A stretch of 64,000 bases of DNA, from positions 682,001 through 746,000 of the forward strand of contig NZ_FQVT01000001.1 in NCBI RefSeq assembly GCF_900129445.1, in the 5' to 3' direction. The notes below the pieces were generated by a model. The model made no database searches. It was not told the origin of the DNA and saw only the letters and a list, made by a program, of their open reading frames with translations. The stretch's first letter is position 1; every line of letters begins with the position of its first letter. This document shows, in pieces, positions 17,172 to 24,737 of the stretch. This stretch comes from Salegentibacter echinorum (GTDB taxonomy: Bacteria; Bacteroidota; Bacteroidia; Flavobacteriales; Flavobacteriaceae). A program made the translations under genes and the position numbers.

Positions 17172-17936
17172 TTATTCTTTTATGGTGTATCCAGGTGGGA
17201 TTTCAAATAAATCCTTATCCCGGTTTTGTTCTTTGGCTTCTGTTAATTCCATAACCATATTAATCGCATCTCCTTCTTTTGAAACCATTTTAACGGGAAT
17301 ACCGTATTCATAGATTTCAGAATTCATTCCGCGCATCATTTTTGGTTGGGATTTGGCCCAGGAATCAAACATAGAACTACCTGGAATTTCTTTGCTTACC
17401 CAATATTCTTCCACAGAAGAATCCTGGCCTACAATCTGCTTGATACTCTCGGGAACGTTTGCGGTAGTTATAATTTTTAAATGTGTGCACTCATATCCAT
17501 TCATTTTTTCTTTTCCAACTACGCTTATGGAATCATTGCTCATTTCTTTCATCTTTTCTGCCATTTCTCCACCCAGTTTAAGATCATCGGGATTGAAAAT
17601 GCTGTAGGTTTTACTTTTATCGTGAAGCATAATCACTTTATTGGGTTCATCAGCTTTTACAAGCATGACCATATCTGTTTTTTGACCCATTACTTCCAAT
17701 TTGGTTTCAGAACGTAGCGCCTTTTCAGATAAATACATTTCAGAAGATCCCGATGAAACGAGATCATCGCTTCCCGGTTGGTTCATTTTAAAAGAATAAC
17801 TATAGTGATAGCTGTCGGCCTGTTCATTTGTACTAACTTCAGCAATTTTTTTCCTGTCCTCTTTATCAGACTTACAGGCAGTACCGGTAATTACTAAAAG
17901 GGCGGCAAAAAATAATATTTTTATTTCATTTATCAT
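17172..17936 (-). CDS. DUF4412-type lipoprotein
   Basis: 254 residues with a lipoprotein signal ending TGTAC (Cys21). The mature part contains the DUF4412 pattern: a first strand HYSYSFKMNQPG, then MYLSEKALRSETKLEVMGQKTDMVMLV, a KVIMLHDKSKTYSIFN segment and GYECTHLKIIT. It ends GYTIKE. The family is found in Bacteroidota and Acidobacteriota as periplasmic or outer-membrane proteins of unknown function with a beta-barrel/LolA-like fold. The gene stands alone between hairpins at 17.0-17.1 and 18.05 kb. Confidence 0.85.
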   Translation of the reverse strand: MINEIKILFFAALLVITGTACKSDKEDRKKIAEVSTNEQADSYHYSYSFKMNQPGSDDLVSSGSSEMYLSEKALRSETKLEVMGQKTDMVMLVKADEPNKVIMLHDKSKTYSIFNPDDLKLGGEMAEKMKEMSNDSISVVGKEKMNGYECTHLKIITTANVPESIKQIVGQDSSVEEYWVSKEIPGSSMFDSWAKSQPKMMRGMNSEIYEYGIPVKMVSKEGDAINMVMELTEAKEQNRDKDLFEIPPGYTIKE

Positions 17937-18045
17937 TTTTAATGGTATATCTTAATTAAGAATCTGTTTTTGGCCCATAATGCTTTTTTCTACTAAAGCC
18001 GGGGGAATGCCTAGATTAATAAACATTTAAATTCTTCGGAAGTTT

Positions 18046-18074
18046 CTTTTCCTGGTATCATCTACCGGGAAAAG
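18046..18074. repeat. Hairpin between two leftward lipoprotein genes
   Basis: CTTTTCCTGGTA and TACCGGGAAAAG are complementary over 12 positions with one mismatch, around the loop TCATC. It lies 16 bases past the stop of the gene at 18090 on the minus strand. The U-tract expected of an intrinsic terminator is missing on that strand, so its role is uncertain. Confidence 0.4.
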
Positions 18075-18089
18075 AATTGACAAAAAAAC

Positions 18090-18725
18090 CTAATCTAAAT
18101 CTAAGTCTCCCAGGTCACCTTCGTCAATTTCTTTTATTGGTAAATCAAACTTCCCTTCGGTGATTGTTAATTCTTTGGCATCTTCATTATTTGGGTCATA
18201 ACTATTATATAAGGTCATTTTAAAGGTTCCCTTAATATTATCCTTGGACACGGAGGTTATTTGAAACAAGCCTTCACTTTGAAGAGCTATCTCATCTCCC
18301 TGTTGATATGATCCCATGCTATAAACCTTGCTGTCATCTAAAACTACATCGGTGGTGAAAAAGTAATCATTTCCAAAACCAACTTTACTCAAGTCATAAT
18401 CTATGGGAGAATTTGGGGCGGGAAGGGCTTGTGAAATTATCGCTACTTCCGAGTCTTTATCTACCATAACTATAACTAATTGGTCAATCTCTTCTTCGCC
18501 CATTTTAGTTTTCATTACACCGGCAAAATTATCTTCAGATTTAGATGAAAATTGTATTGTTTCGTTATCTACAGTGATTTCGGCACTTGCTAAACCTTCA
18601 ACTAGATCTCCATCATTATCATTGTCATCAATTATAGTGTCATCATCGCTACTGCAAGCCGCCAAACTGCTGAACGCAAATAGTAGAAAAAAGAAAGTTT
18701 TAATTTGATATTTTATAGTTTTCAT
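18090..18725 (-). CDS. Hypothetical lipoprotein, DUF6252-like
   Basis: 211 residues. The signal peptide ends in the lipobox LAAC (Cys24), followed by an acidic linker (SSDDDTIIDDNDNDGDL). The middle has beta strands with FAGVMKTKMGEEEIDQLVIVM, and the C-terminus has NIKGTFKMTLYN and KELTITEGKFDLPI, a pattern shared with the lipoprotein at 13644-14210. The family occurs as multiple divergent copies in flavobacteria. Probably exported and anchored; function unknown. Confidence 0.82.
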   Translation of the reverse strand: MKTIKYQIKTFFFLLFAFSSLAACSSDDDTIIDDNDNDGDLVEGLASAEITVDNETIQFSSKSEDNFAGVMKTKMGEEEIDQLVIVMVDKDSEVAIISQALPAPNSPIDYDLSKVGFGNDYFFTTDVVLDDSKVYSMGSYQQGDEIALQSEGLFQITSVSKDNIKGTFKMTLYNSYDPNNEDAKELTITEGKFDLPIKEIDEGDLGDLDLD

Positions 18726-19034
18726 AAGTTCTGTATTTAAAATTATAGGTGTGTTTAGATTATTATTTGTTTTTAGGTAGATAAGCTTTTGCTATATATG
18801 CAATTCCGCAAAATCGGTATTTTATGATTTATAGGAATATATGTTTTGGTAATTGGTCTTATTTTTTCTTCCTGGTAAGTAGGAATTAAAAAAATTGAAG
18901 TAAGGTAGGGGTGGATTCAATTATTTTATCTAAAGTATTAAAATACAATCGTTTAAAACAGGGGAAATTCCCCCTAATTGAATATATTTTAAATTGTCTA
19001 TTCTAAAAATTAAGAATGACATATTAAATATACT
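18726..19034. other. AT-rich intergenic region, nothing recognised
   Basis: About 310 bases upstream of the lipoprotein gene that ends at 18090. It must contain that gene's promoter, but I could not find a convincing -33/-7 pair. No open frame or repeat stands out. Confidence 0.4.
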
Positions 19035-19066
19035 CTGGGAATCAATGTAATGAAATTGATTCCCAG
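19035..19066 (-). terminator. Hairpin downstream of the outer-membrane barrel gene
   Basis: CTGGGAATCAAT and ATTGATTCCCAG are perfectly complementary over 12 bases around an 8-base loop. The hairpin starts 28 bases past the stop of the leftward gene at 19094. The following minus-strand bases (AGTATATTTAAT) are T-rich but not a pure U-tract, so this is a probable terminator or mRNA-stabilising hairpin. Confidence 0.5.
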
Positions 19067-19093
19067 GAAATTTTTAAATAGATATAATTTAAC

Positions 19094-19615
19094 TTATATC
19101 CTAAATCTTACACCAGCTGCTAATACCAGTTGGCCATCGTCAATAATCACGTATTTAAGTTCGGCGAACGGAGTAATATTACCCTCCAGGTTTAAATTGG
19201 CTCCGGCTCCAAGGTTTAATCCAAAACGACCATCGCTTCCACTAAAGTTGTATCCATAGTCACCGGTAGGACCATCATATTTCACCTTTACATTGGTGTA
19301 ATTCAAACCTGCAAGTCCATAAAGCTGAAATCCTTCATCTTGGAGTAAATAATAATTGGCATTCCCATTAATCTCAAACCAGTTAACCTTAATAGGTCCC
19401 TCACTTTTTGGAAAATAATAGATAAAACTGGGCGAAATGCTTAGTCTATCCATTACACCAAATTCAGCATTAGCTCCAATTCCCACGTTTTCAATCTCGG
19501 TACCGTAGGCAAGCATAGCTCCAATTCTAGTGTCTATTTCCTGCGCTTCTGCAGATTTTGTAAATAACCCAATAGACATTATGCTTAGTGTAAAAATAAA
19601 TAGTTGTTTTTTCAT
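19094..19615 (-). CDS. Small outer-membrane beta-barrel protein
   Basis: 173 residues. A Sec signal (KKQLFIFTLSIMSIGLFTKSAEAQ) precedes alternating amphipathic strands such as IDTRIGAMLAYGTEIENVGIGANAEFG, LSISPSFIYYFPK and LNLEGNITPFAELKYVII. It ends GVRFRI, with the C-terminal aromatic/hydrophobic signature of barrels recognised by BamA. The size fits an 8-stranded OmpX/OmpW-like barrel. Specific function unknown. Confidence 0.85.
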   Translation of the reverse strand: MKKQLFIFTLSIMSIGLFTKSAEAQEIDTRIGAMLAYGTEIENVGIGANAEFGVMDRLSISPSFIYYFPKSEGPIKVNWFEINGNANYYLLQDEGFQLYGLAGLNYTNVKVKYDGPTGDYGYNFSGSDGRFGLNLGAGANLNLEGNITPFAELKYVIIDDGQLVLAAGVRFRI

Positions 19616-19653
19616 GATTGGTTGTTTTAAATTTATGTTTGTACTTGAAAATT

Positions 19654-20040
19654 TTAAATATTCTTAAACCATTCTTCGTATTTTCTTCCTAACCAGGGAA
19701 CAGGTTTTTGATGTTCATTAATCGCATTCATCAATCCTTTAATCCATAAGAAAAGAAGTGCAAAAATTCCCAGGAAAGAAACGATCCAACCCAGGATTGG
19801 TACCATCCCTACAATCCCCAGCGCAAGGCCGGTAAGACCTAAACCTAATGCCTGTTTAATATGATAGGAAGGAAATTCTGCTTTCTTCTCATTGTTCATC
19901 ACAAAAGCGATAATCAGACCTATGAGGGTGATATATGAAATGATAGCAATATTCTTATCCTGGGATGTAACCCCTTCACTATGTGAATGCTCTCCCGATG
20001 GTATCGATTGATCCCTTTCCATTTTTTCTTCAACTTCCAT
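19654..20040 (-). CDS. DUF4870 (Tic20-like) membrane protein
   Basis: 128 residues. A polar, Ser/His-rich N-terminus is followed by the DUF4870 core: KNIAIISYITLIGLIIAFVM, then FPSYHIKQALGLGLTGLALGI, then ILGWIVSFLGIFALLFLWIKGLMNAINE, and the conserved end PVPWLGRKYEEWF. Three or four membrane spans. The family is related to chloroplast Tic20, but its bacterial role is unknown. It stands next to the outer-membrane barrel gene in the same direction, 38 bases upstream of it, so they may share a transcript. Confidence 0.88.
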   Translation of the reverse strand: MEVEEKMERDQSIPSGEHSHSEGVTSQDKNIAIISYITLIGLIIAFVMNNEKKAEFPSYHIKQALGLGLTGLALGIVGMVPILGWIVSFLGIFALLFLWIKGLMNAINEHQKPVPWLGRKYEEWFKNI

Positions 20041-20483
20041 ATGTAGTATATTTTGATTTAGAATGCGTATTTATGAGCTTTTCATAAACCTGTCCGTTAA
20101 TAATTCTTGGCATTTAAACATTTGAAAGTGAAAATAGTAAGAAAGAAGCCAGCCAGCAATATGCAATGTTTGGGAGCTTCATCTTATTGAGGGAATAAGT
20201 GTTATCAATGAGTAAAGCTTCTTAGATTTCTGAAGATCACAACGTGGAAAGCAAAAAAGGCGTAGTTCTTCCAGGATATCAGTAAGGCTGAATTAGAAGT
20301 TTATAACTCATTTGAGAAATATAAACAGGCAGGTATCTAATTTTACCCTAATGGTAATTCACATATCTCCATAAAAACTATGAGGAACGACTGAAACATT
20401 TTTTTGAAAATAATTGTGCAGTATGGTACTTTTCCATTAATTTATAGGAAAGACCTAAAACTTTAAATTTTATATCAATCTTT
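20041..20483. other. 443-base region without a recognised gene
   Basis: Several short frames are present, the longest coding-looking one (about 20269-20340, rightward, ending YKQAGI then TAA) having no start codon. It could be the tail of a decayed gene, but I could not identify a relative. The region must include the promoters of the flanking divergent genes. Confidence 0.35.
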
Positions 20484-20948
20484 ATGTCGCAGCCTTTAAA
20501 ATTCCATAAATCATTAGAACCGGTAAGTGACGAACATTATGATATTTTGTTTTTTGGATGGAAAATAAGTGAAGGCCTGCGTAATGAGGTTGATATTGAT
20601 AGGATTAAGGGGTATGCCGATTGGTTTAAGAAAGTATATATAGATCCTCATTTTAAAATTGAAAAAGAATTTGTATTTCCAATTTTGGGATTGCAAAATG
20701 TGCGGGTAAAAAGGGCTATGGCGAACCATAGAAGACTAGTACGTTTGCTAAATGATACCAAAGATGTGAAAAGATCGCTAAACAGAGTTGAAGAAGAAAT
20801 AGGACGATATATACGTTTTGAAGAGCGAATTTTATATAAGGAAATTGAGAAAATTGCTACACCCCGGCAACTTCAAAGAATAGAAGAGCATCACAAAAGT
20901 TTAGAACTTCCTCAAGAAACCTGGGAAGATGAGTTTTGGAAGAATTAA
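20484..20948 (+). CDS. Hemerythrin-domain protein
   Basis: 154 residues forming a four-helix bundle. Candidate di-iron ligands fall in the expected order: His18 in DEHYDILFFGWKISEGL, a HFKIEKEFVFPIL segment (HxxxE), ANHRRLVRLL, FEERILYKEIEKI and RIEEHHKSL. Proteins of this type bind O2, NO or iron, or protect iron-sulfur clusters under stress. The gene is monocistronic and precedes a degenerate repeat. A second hemerythrin-like protein, fused to PAS, is encoded at 56.1-57.0 kb. Confidence 0.88.
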   Translation: MSQPLKFHKSLEPVSDEHYDILFFGWKISEGLRNEVDIDRIKGYADWFKKVYIDPHFKIEKEFVFPILGLQNVRVKRAMANHRRLVRLLNDTKDVKRSLNRVEEEIGRYIRFEERILYKEIEKIATPRQLQRIEEHHKSLELPQETWEDEFWKN

Positions 20949-20994
20949 AATCTAAAAAACAATAACTTAGTAAGCATCATTTTTGGTTAAAAAG

Positions 20995-21110
20995 TCAGCC
21001 TACTAAACAGGACTGGGAAAAAGCAAAGAACGCAAAGCTTTATATGCGGTAATTTTAGGTCATGCCGTCATTTGCGGGCTTCGCGATTCTCTGCGTGAAA
21101 AAACTTAAAA
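20995..21110. repeat. Degenerate intergenic repeat with GCAAAG words
   Basis: The segment has GCAAAGAACGCAAAGC at about 21019 and a roughly complementary GCTTCGCGATTCTCTGCG about 60 bases later. It resembles the GCAAAG-type dispersed elements often found between convergent genes in Bacteroidota. It separates the rightward hemerythrin gene from leftward arsM and could act as a terminator. Confidence 0.4.
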
Positions 21111-21113
21111 AAA

Positions 21114-22001
21114 CTAACAACAACCTGTGTTTGGAGCGCAAGTGTTGGAAGACGATTTTTCAATTATCTCAGAAGTTTTATGATCTTGTTTTTTGCCCGG
21201 CTTTTCAGCATAAACAGTAATGCTAAATATTCCTACTCCATTTTTATTAAAGGCAGCGATTTCTTTTTCAGAAAGATACTTTTCCAGGATGTCTTTTGGA
21301 ATAGCAATAGGTTTTTCTTTTTGAATGGTAATATTTTCAAAGTTCTGTTCTTCAATCAATTCTAGATAATCTGATTTTTGAATAGCTCCGGCTACACAAC
21401 CCGCATACATTTCGGCATCTTCGCGTAAGGCTTTTGGAAGTTCTCCTGTTAAGACGATATCAGAAATACTAAAATGACCTCCTGGCTTAAGAGTTCTAAA
21501 AATTTCAGCAATGACCTTTTTCTTATTGGGAACCAAGTTTAAAACACAGTTGCTCACAATTACATCGGCAACATCATTGTTCACAGGCATCGCATCAATA
21601 TCGCCTTCTCTAAATTCTACATTATTATAGCCTAATTTTTCAGCATTTTCACGAGCTTTATTTATCATTACCGGAGTGAAATCTATGCCAATTACTTTTC
21701 CAGAGTTGCCTGTTTCGTAGCGCGCCACAAAACAATCATTGCCTGCTCCAGAACCAAGGTCTATCACAGTGTCACCTTCCTTAATTTTGGCAAACTCTGT
21801 GGGAAGTCCGCAACCTAAACCTAAATCGGCATCGGCATTATAGCCACTGGTTTTTGAGTAATCATCCATCATAATATTGTAAACTTTGTTTGATGGAGTA
21901 GTGGCGCCGCAGCAAGAAGCAGCATTATCGGTTTTCTCCTGCTCGGCAATTTTGGTATAGCGATCTTTTACAAGGTCTTTTAATTTATTTTCTTTTTCCA
22001 T
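21114..22001 (-). CDS. arsM: Arsenite S-adenosylmethionine methyltransferase
   Basis: 295 residues. Methylates As(III) using SAM. SAM-binding motif VIDLGSGAGNDCFVARYE is followed by IGIDFTPVMINKARENAEKLGY. The conserved arsenic-binding cysteines are present: one in LGLGCGLP, one in VIVSNCVLNLVP and one in MYAGCVAGAI. Extra Cys pairs occur at residues 30-31 (SCCGATTP) and at the C-terminus (Cys288, Cys294-295), suggesting an additional metalloid-capture site. The gene follows the ArsR gene by 32 bases in the same direction and is presumably derepressed by arsenite. Confidence 0.94.
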   Translation of the reverse strand: MEKENKLKDLVKDRYTKIAEQEKTDNAASCCGATTPSNKVYNIMMDDYSKTSGYNADADLGLGCGLPTEFAKIKEGDTVIDLGSGAGNDCFVARYETGNSGKVIGIDFTPVMINKARENAEKLGYNNVEFREGDIDAMPVNNDVADVIVSNCVLNLVPNKKKVIAEIFRTLKPGGHFSISDIVLTGELPKALREDAEMYAGCVAGAIQKSDYLELIEEQNFENITIQKEKPIAIPKDILEKYLSEKEIAAFNKNGVGIFSITVYAEKPGKKQDHKTSEIIEKSSSNTCAPNTGCC

Positions 22002-22033
22002 GTTAATTATTTTTATGAGTGCTAATTTTTAAA

Positions 22034-22363
22034 CTAACAGCAATCTGGGTTTGGAATATCCTGGTCCAAAAAATCTTTCATTATACTTTTCATATTTTTC
22101 CAGTTTTCTGGGTCTATGCAATAACAAACCCTGGTTCCTTCAATATTTCCCTTAATTAATCCCAGATGCTTTAGTTCTTTTAAATGTTGGGAAATTGTAG
22201 GTTGTGCGAGACCAATCTCGTTCACCAAATCTCCACAAACACAACGTTCAATTTTAAAAAGATATTGTAAAATAGCCACTCTGGCGGGATGTCCAAAGGC
22301 TTTTGCAATTAAGGCCAGTTCATTTTGTTCTTTAGTATATAATGCTGTTTTTGCCAATCCCAT
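22034..22363 (-). CDS. arsR: ArsR-family arsenic-responsive repressor
   Basis: 109 residues with a winged helix: DNA-recognition segment GLAQPTISQHLKELKHLGLI, and the wing EGTRVCYCIDPENW. The As(III)-sensor motif ERCVCGDL (Cys41, Cys43) in the helix preceding the recognition helices matches the CxCxxL sensor of ArsR. A terminal Cys-Cys (108-109) may contribute a further ligand. It leads the arsR-arsM unit and probably represses itself from the operator overlapping 22376-22393. Confidence 0.93.
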   Translation of the reverse strand: MGLAKTALYTKEQNELALIAKAFGHPARVAILQYLFKIERCVCGDLVNEIGLAQPTISQHLKELKHLGLIKGNIEGTRVCYCIDPENWKNMKSIMKDFLDQDIPNPDCC

Positions 22364-22375
22364 TACTCATTGTTT

Positions 22376-22393
22376 TATTGCAATATTACGATA
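22376..22393. promoter_or_regulatory. Candidate ArsR operator
   Basis: TATTGCAATATTACGATA is an 18-bp imperfect palindrome; its half-sites TATTGCAAT and TATCGTAAT agree at 7 of 9 positions. It begins 13 bases upstream of the arsR ATG. ArsR proteins commonly autoregulate from AT-rich palindromes in this position. Assignment is by position and symmetry only. Confidence 0.5.
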
Positions 22394-22625
22394 AATGCTA
22401 TTTTCTACAATATTCTTTCTGTTATTTCTAAAGAAAAATAGTTGACCTGAAGCTATGAATTTACCAACTAATAATGAAAGTTAAAACCTTTATAACGCAT
22501 CTCGAGGATTAGTTTCTTAAATTTCTTTTTCGGGTTGTTTTCAAAGCAATAATAAAAATAACCTTAAACAGATGAAGTTTGCTATTTAACGATGTTTTGT
22601 CGGGTATCAATGGTTGAAAATTCTG

Positions 22626-23045
22626 TTAGATCCATTTTCTAATGGAAGCACCTACGGCATATCCAAATATACTATGACCCAGGGTCCAGTAAATCCAGGC
22701 CATAAAATCATTTGCTTCTGGCGGTTTGTTTGAAAGTGCGGTAAGAAAAAACAACGCACCTCCACCAATAGTATAAACCAGGATGTAGGGCAAAATCTTG
22801 CTCTGTAATGACTTGGCTTTTAGAATATAAAAAAGAGCAATAACACTAATTATACAGGTGACAAAATGAAAGATATAGCCAAAGAGCCAAATTGGCTTTA
22901 AATCTTTAATTAACGGAATATATTCAAAGTTAAAGAGCAGTATATAGGCAGTGTTACCAGTAAGCACACGTACAATTTTTAATATAATTATTAGAATGGT
23001 GCCGGCGAATAAACCAATGCCGGTAAGTTTTAAAAAATCTTTCAT
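22626..23045 (-). CDS. Hypothetical four-helix membrane protein
   Basis: 139 residues. Hydrophobic spans are visible near 10-30, 50-72, 86-104 and 115-133. It begins MKDFLKLTGIGLFAGTILIIILKIVR and has an aromatic, Gly-rich last helix (WIYWTLGHSIFGYAVGAS). No family motif is recognised. It is monocistronic, with about 260 bases to arsR. The 1.1-kb gene-poor region lies upstream of it. Confidence 0.75.
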   Translation of the reverse strand: MKDFLKLTGIGLFAGTILIIILKIVRVLTGNTAYILLFNFEYIPLIKDLKPIWLFGYIFHFVTCIISVIALFYILKAKSLQSKILPYILVYTIGGGALFFLTALSNKPPEANDFMAWIYWTLGHSIFGYAVGASIRKWI

Positions 23046-23193
23046 TTTGATATGCTGTTGGTTAGATAAAAATATTGAAATTCTTTTATAGTAAATTGCA
23101 AAGAATTCCTAAAACTTCATTCGTCAAATAAAACTCTTTTCATAAAAAACGGATTTTTTTACGAAAATCTTTAAAATCCAATCTATATTTTAT

Positions 23194-23211
23194 AATTAGT
23201 CGGGACTAATT
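23194..23211. promoter_or_regulatory. Perfect palindrome AATTAGTC-GG-GACTAATT
   Basis: Two 8-base arms are perfectly inverted around GG. It lies 149 bases upstream of the leftward membrane-protein gene (start 23045) and upstream of the putative sRNA on the other strand. It could be an operator for a dimeric regulator. Confidence 0.4.
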
Positions 23212-23340
23212 TATCATCTTTTCTCTAGAAATTAATTCTCTGATTTAACAATTCTTGTTTATACCATATTATTTCAAAATCACTATTTTTTGTTTCTTTC
23301 GGGTTATTTTGCATTGACCTGTTTTTATAATTTAGTAATC

Positions 23341-23553
23341 AATGGAATTTAAATCATTAAGATGATAAAATAGATGAATGATTTTAAAGAATTTTTTATC
23401 GTAGGGTTGAAGTAATTCTTTGAGATTAAATTCACGATTGTTTAAACCTTCTGATGGTGCCCATTAAATGTTGAACTTAAGGAAATGTTTATACCAACCA
23501 ACCAATCCTTCATTGCATACGTTATAACCGACAAGTTTCTTGTCGGTTTTTTT
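23341..23553 (+). ncRNA. Candidate small RNA ending at an orphan terminator
   Basis: No gene precedes the strong rightward terminator at 23527-23553 for more than 2.5 kb on that strand (the last rightward gene ends at 20948). A plausible promoter lies at 23307-23335: TTTTGC, then 15 bases, then TAATTTAG (close to TAnnTTTG), so a transcript of about 210 nt could begin near 23341. Part of it can pair locally (ATGG/CCCAT around 23454-23464). Flavobacteria are known to have a 6S-like RNA (6S-Flavo); I could not confirm that this is it. Confidence 0.35.
23527..23553 (+). terminator. Strong intrinsic terminator
   Basis: ACCGACAAG and CTTGTCGGT form a 9-bp perfect stem around the loop TTT, followed by a run of Ts. 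This is a textbook rho-independent terminator on the plus strand. There is no rightward protein-coding gene in the 500 bases upstream. Confidence 0.85.
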
Positions 23554-24144
23554 ATGAGGAGGGGCAATAATAATATTTTTAATAATTGTGAATATGATTT
23601 GTTATAAAATAAAAAATCATTTATTTCATAAATTTTAAGTTAAATTTTGGTTGAATAGAGCAAATGGATTTAGACATAGTTTGGTAAATTAGACGAGTGA
23701 TAACCAATTTTTGTTCTGTTAATGCAAGAGTATAAATTTTATCCTTAAGTTAAATACTATTTAGAATTTACAATTCCAGTAATAAGATAATAGTATCTAT
23801 ACTTAACCTTCATTACTGGAAAATCTAAATAGCCGAATGAATTATAAACAGGTTTTGATGTGATTCGGTTTTGTAGATTGTTATAGCTATCTTGTGTATA
23901 AGATAAGCGGTTACCCAAAAAAGTTTTTAAATACTTTATAAATCTCATTTTTAGATTTAAGAAAACTCTTTCAAACAGAATTTATAGAAAAGAGTAGAAG
24001 CACAGCTCAAAAATGTTGATTTGATCTTAAAATACACCTGTAAGTTATTTTAATGCCAATAACCAATACTTAAAAATAGTTTCGTCAATTAAATTTTAGC
24101 AATGATAAGTTATCGTTTTATAGATTATTAAAAATCAAATAATT
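23554..24144. other. 591-base AT-rich region, no convincing gene
   Basis: A leftward frame of 63 codons (23757-23948) is present but is Tyr/Asn-rich with no recognisable pattern and no leader signals. Nothing else stands out. The last bases must hold the promoter of the gene at 24145. Confidence 0.35.
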
Positions 24145-24606
24145 ATGGAAACCAGAACGCAAGATATGGATTTGCAGATATTAAAGAAACTTTACTTTTC
24201 CAATTGTGAGGATGCTGCTTTTTATAAAAATTCATCTACGTTTATAAGAAGAATTTTTTTTAAACGATTTTTTCAACGATTAAGAAATCAAAAGCAATCA
24301 TTTAAAAAGACTTTAAAAGTATTAATACTGGAAAAAATACAGGAACCATCCGAAATAATTGATTACAGAATCAAGAAAAATAATAAGTCTTCATCATGTT
24401 TTCATTATTTTAACTATCCCAGGAATAAGAACAGGGTAATAAAAGAGTGCCATAGAAAAGAGTTAAAAGCCCTTGCCGCTTACCAAATGGCTATAAATAA
24501 ACTTAAAGACAAGAAATTAAAAGCAGCGCTGGAAGAACATTTGCAGGAAATTAAATTGGTTGTAAGAGAGATGAATGTAATGGGAGTTATTAGATTTTTT
24601 GTTTAG
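24145..24606 (+). CDS. Divergent ferritin-like (DUF2383-type) small protein
   Basis: 153 residues, basic and mostly helical. The order of helices (DLQILKKLYFSNCEDAAFYKNSS, then a central basic helix pair, then HRKELKALAAYQMAINKLKD, then LKAALEEHLQEIKLVVREMNVM) parallels the PA2169/DUF2383 four-helix fold of the gene at 26739. The family match is weak: the usual acidic character is replaced by Lys/Arg, and expected metal-ligand Glu residues are largely absent. Position on the other side of MscS supports a link. Function unknown. Confidence 0.6.
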   Translation: METRTQDMDLQILKKLYFSNCEDAAFYKNSSTFIRRIFFKRFFQRLRNQKQSFKKTLKVLILEKIQEPSEIIDYRIKKNNKSSSCFHYFNYPRNKNRVIKECHRKELKALAAYQMAINKLKDKKLKAALEEHLQEIKLVVREMNVMGVIRFFV

Positions 24607-24647
24607 GAATTTGTTTTTTGAGATCATAAAAATTAACTCTTAATTGG

Positions 24648-24737
24648 GGGACTTTAACCAAGGTTTTAATTCTCCTGGGCTAGACCCGAAATAAAAGAGA
24701 TTTTTTATCTCGCATCCTTGTTCTAGTTTGTTCATTT
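24648..24737. repeat. Dispersed repeat, family A (TTTAATTC...CTCGCATCC)
   Basis: Words shared with the copies at 33741, 37079 and 57889: a TTTTAATTC/CCTGGG-type block, a GAAATAAAAGA block, then CTCGCATCCTTG. The copy overlaps the last few codons of the leftward mscS-like gene (stop 24732). Confidence 0.55.

Noticed and set aside
20269-20340. Short coding-looking frame ending YKQAGI
   Set aside because: No start codon, no homologue I recognise and no supporting signals. It could be a remnant, but there is not enough to claim it.
23757-23948. 63-codon leftward frame
   Set aside because: Composition is typical of translated AT-rich non-coding sequence; no partner or promoter found.
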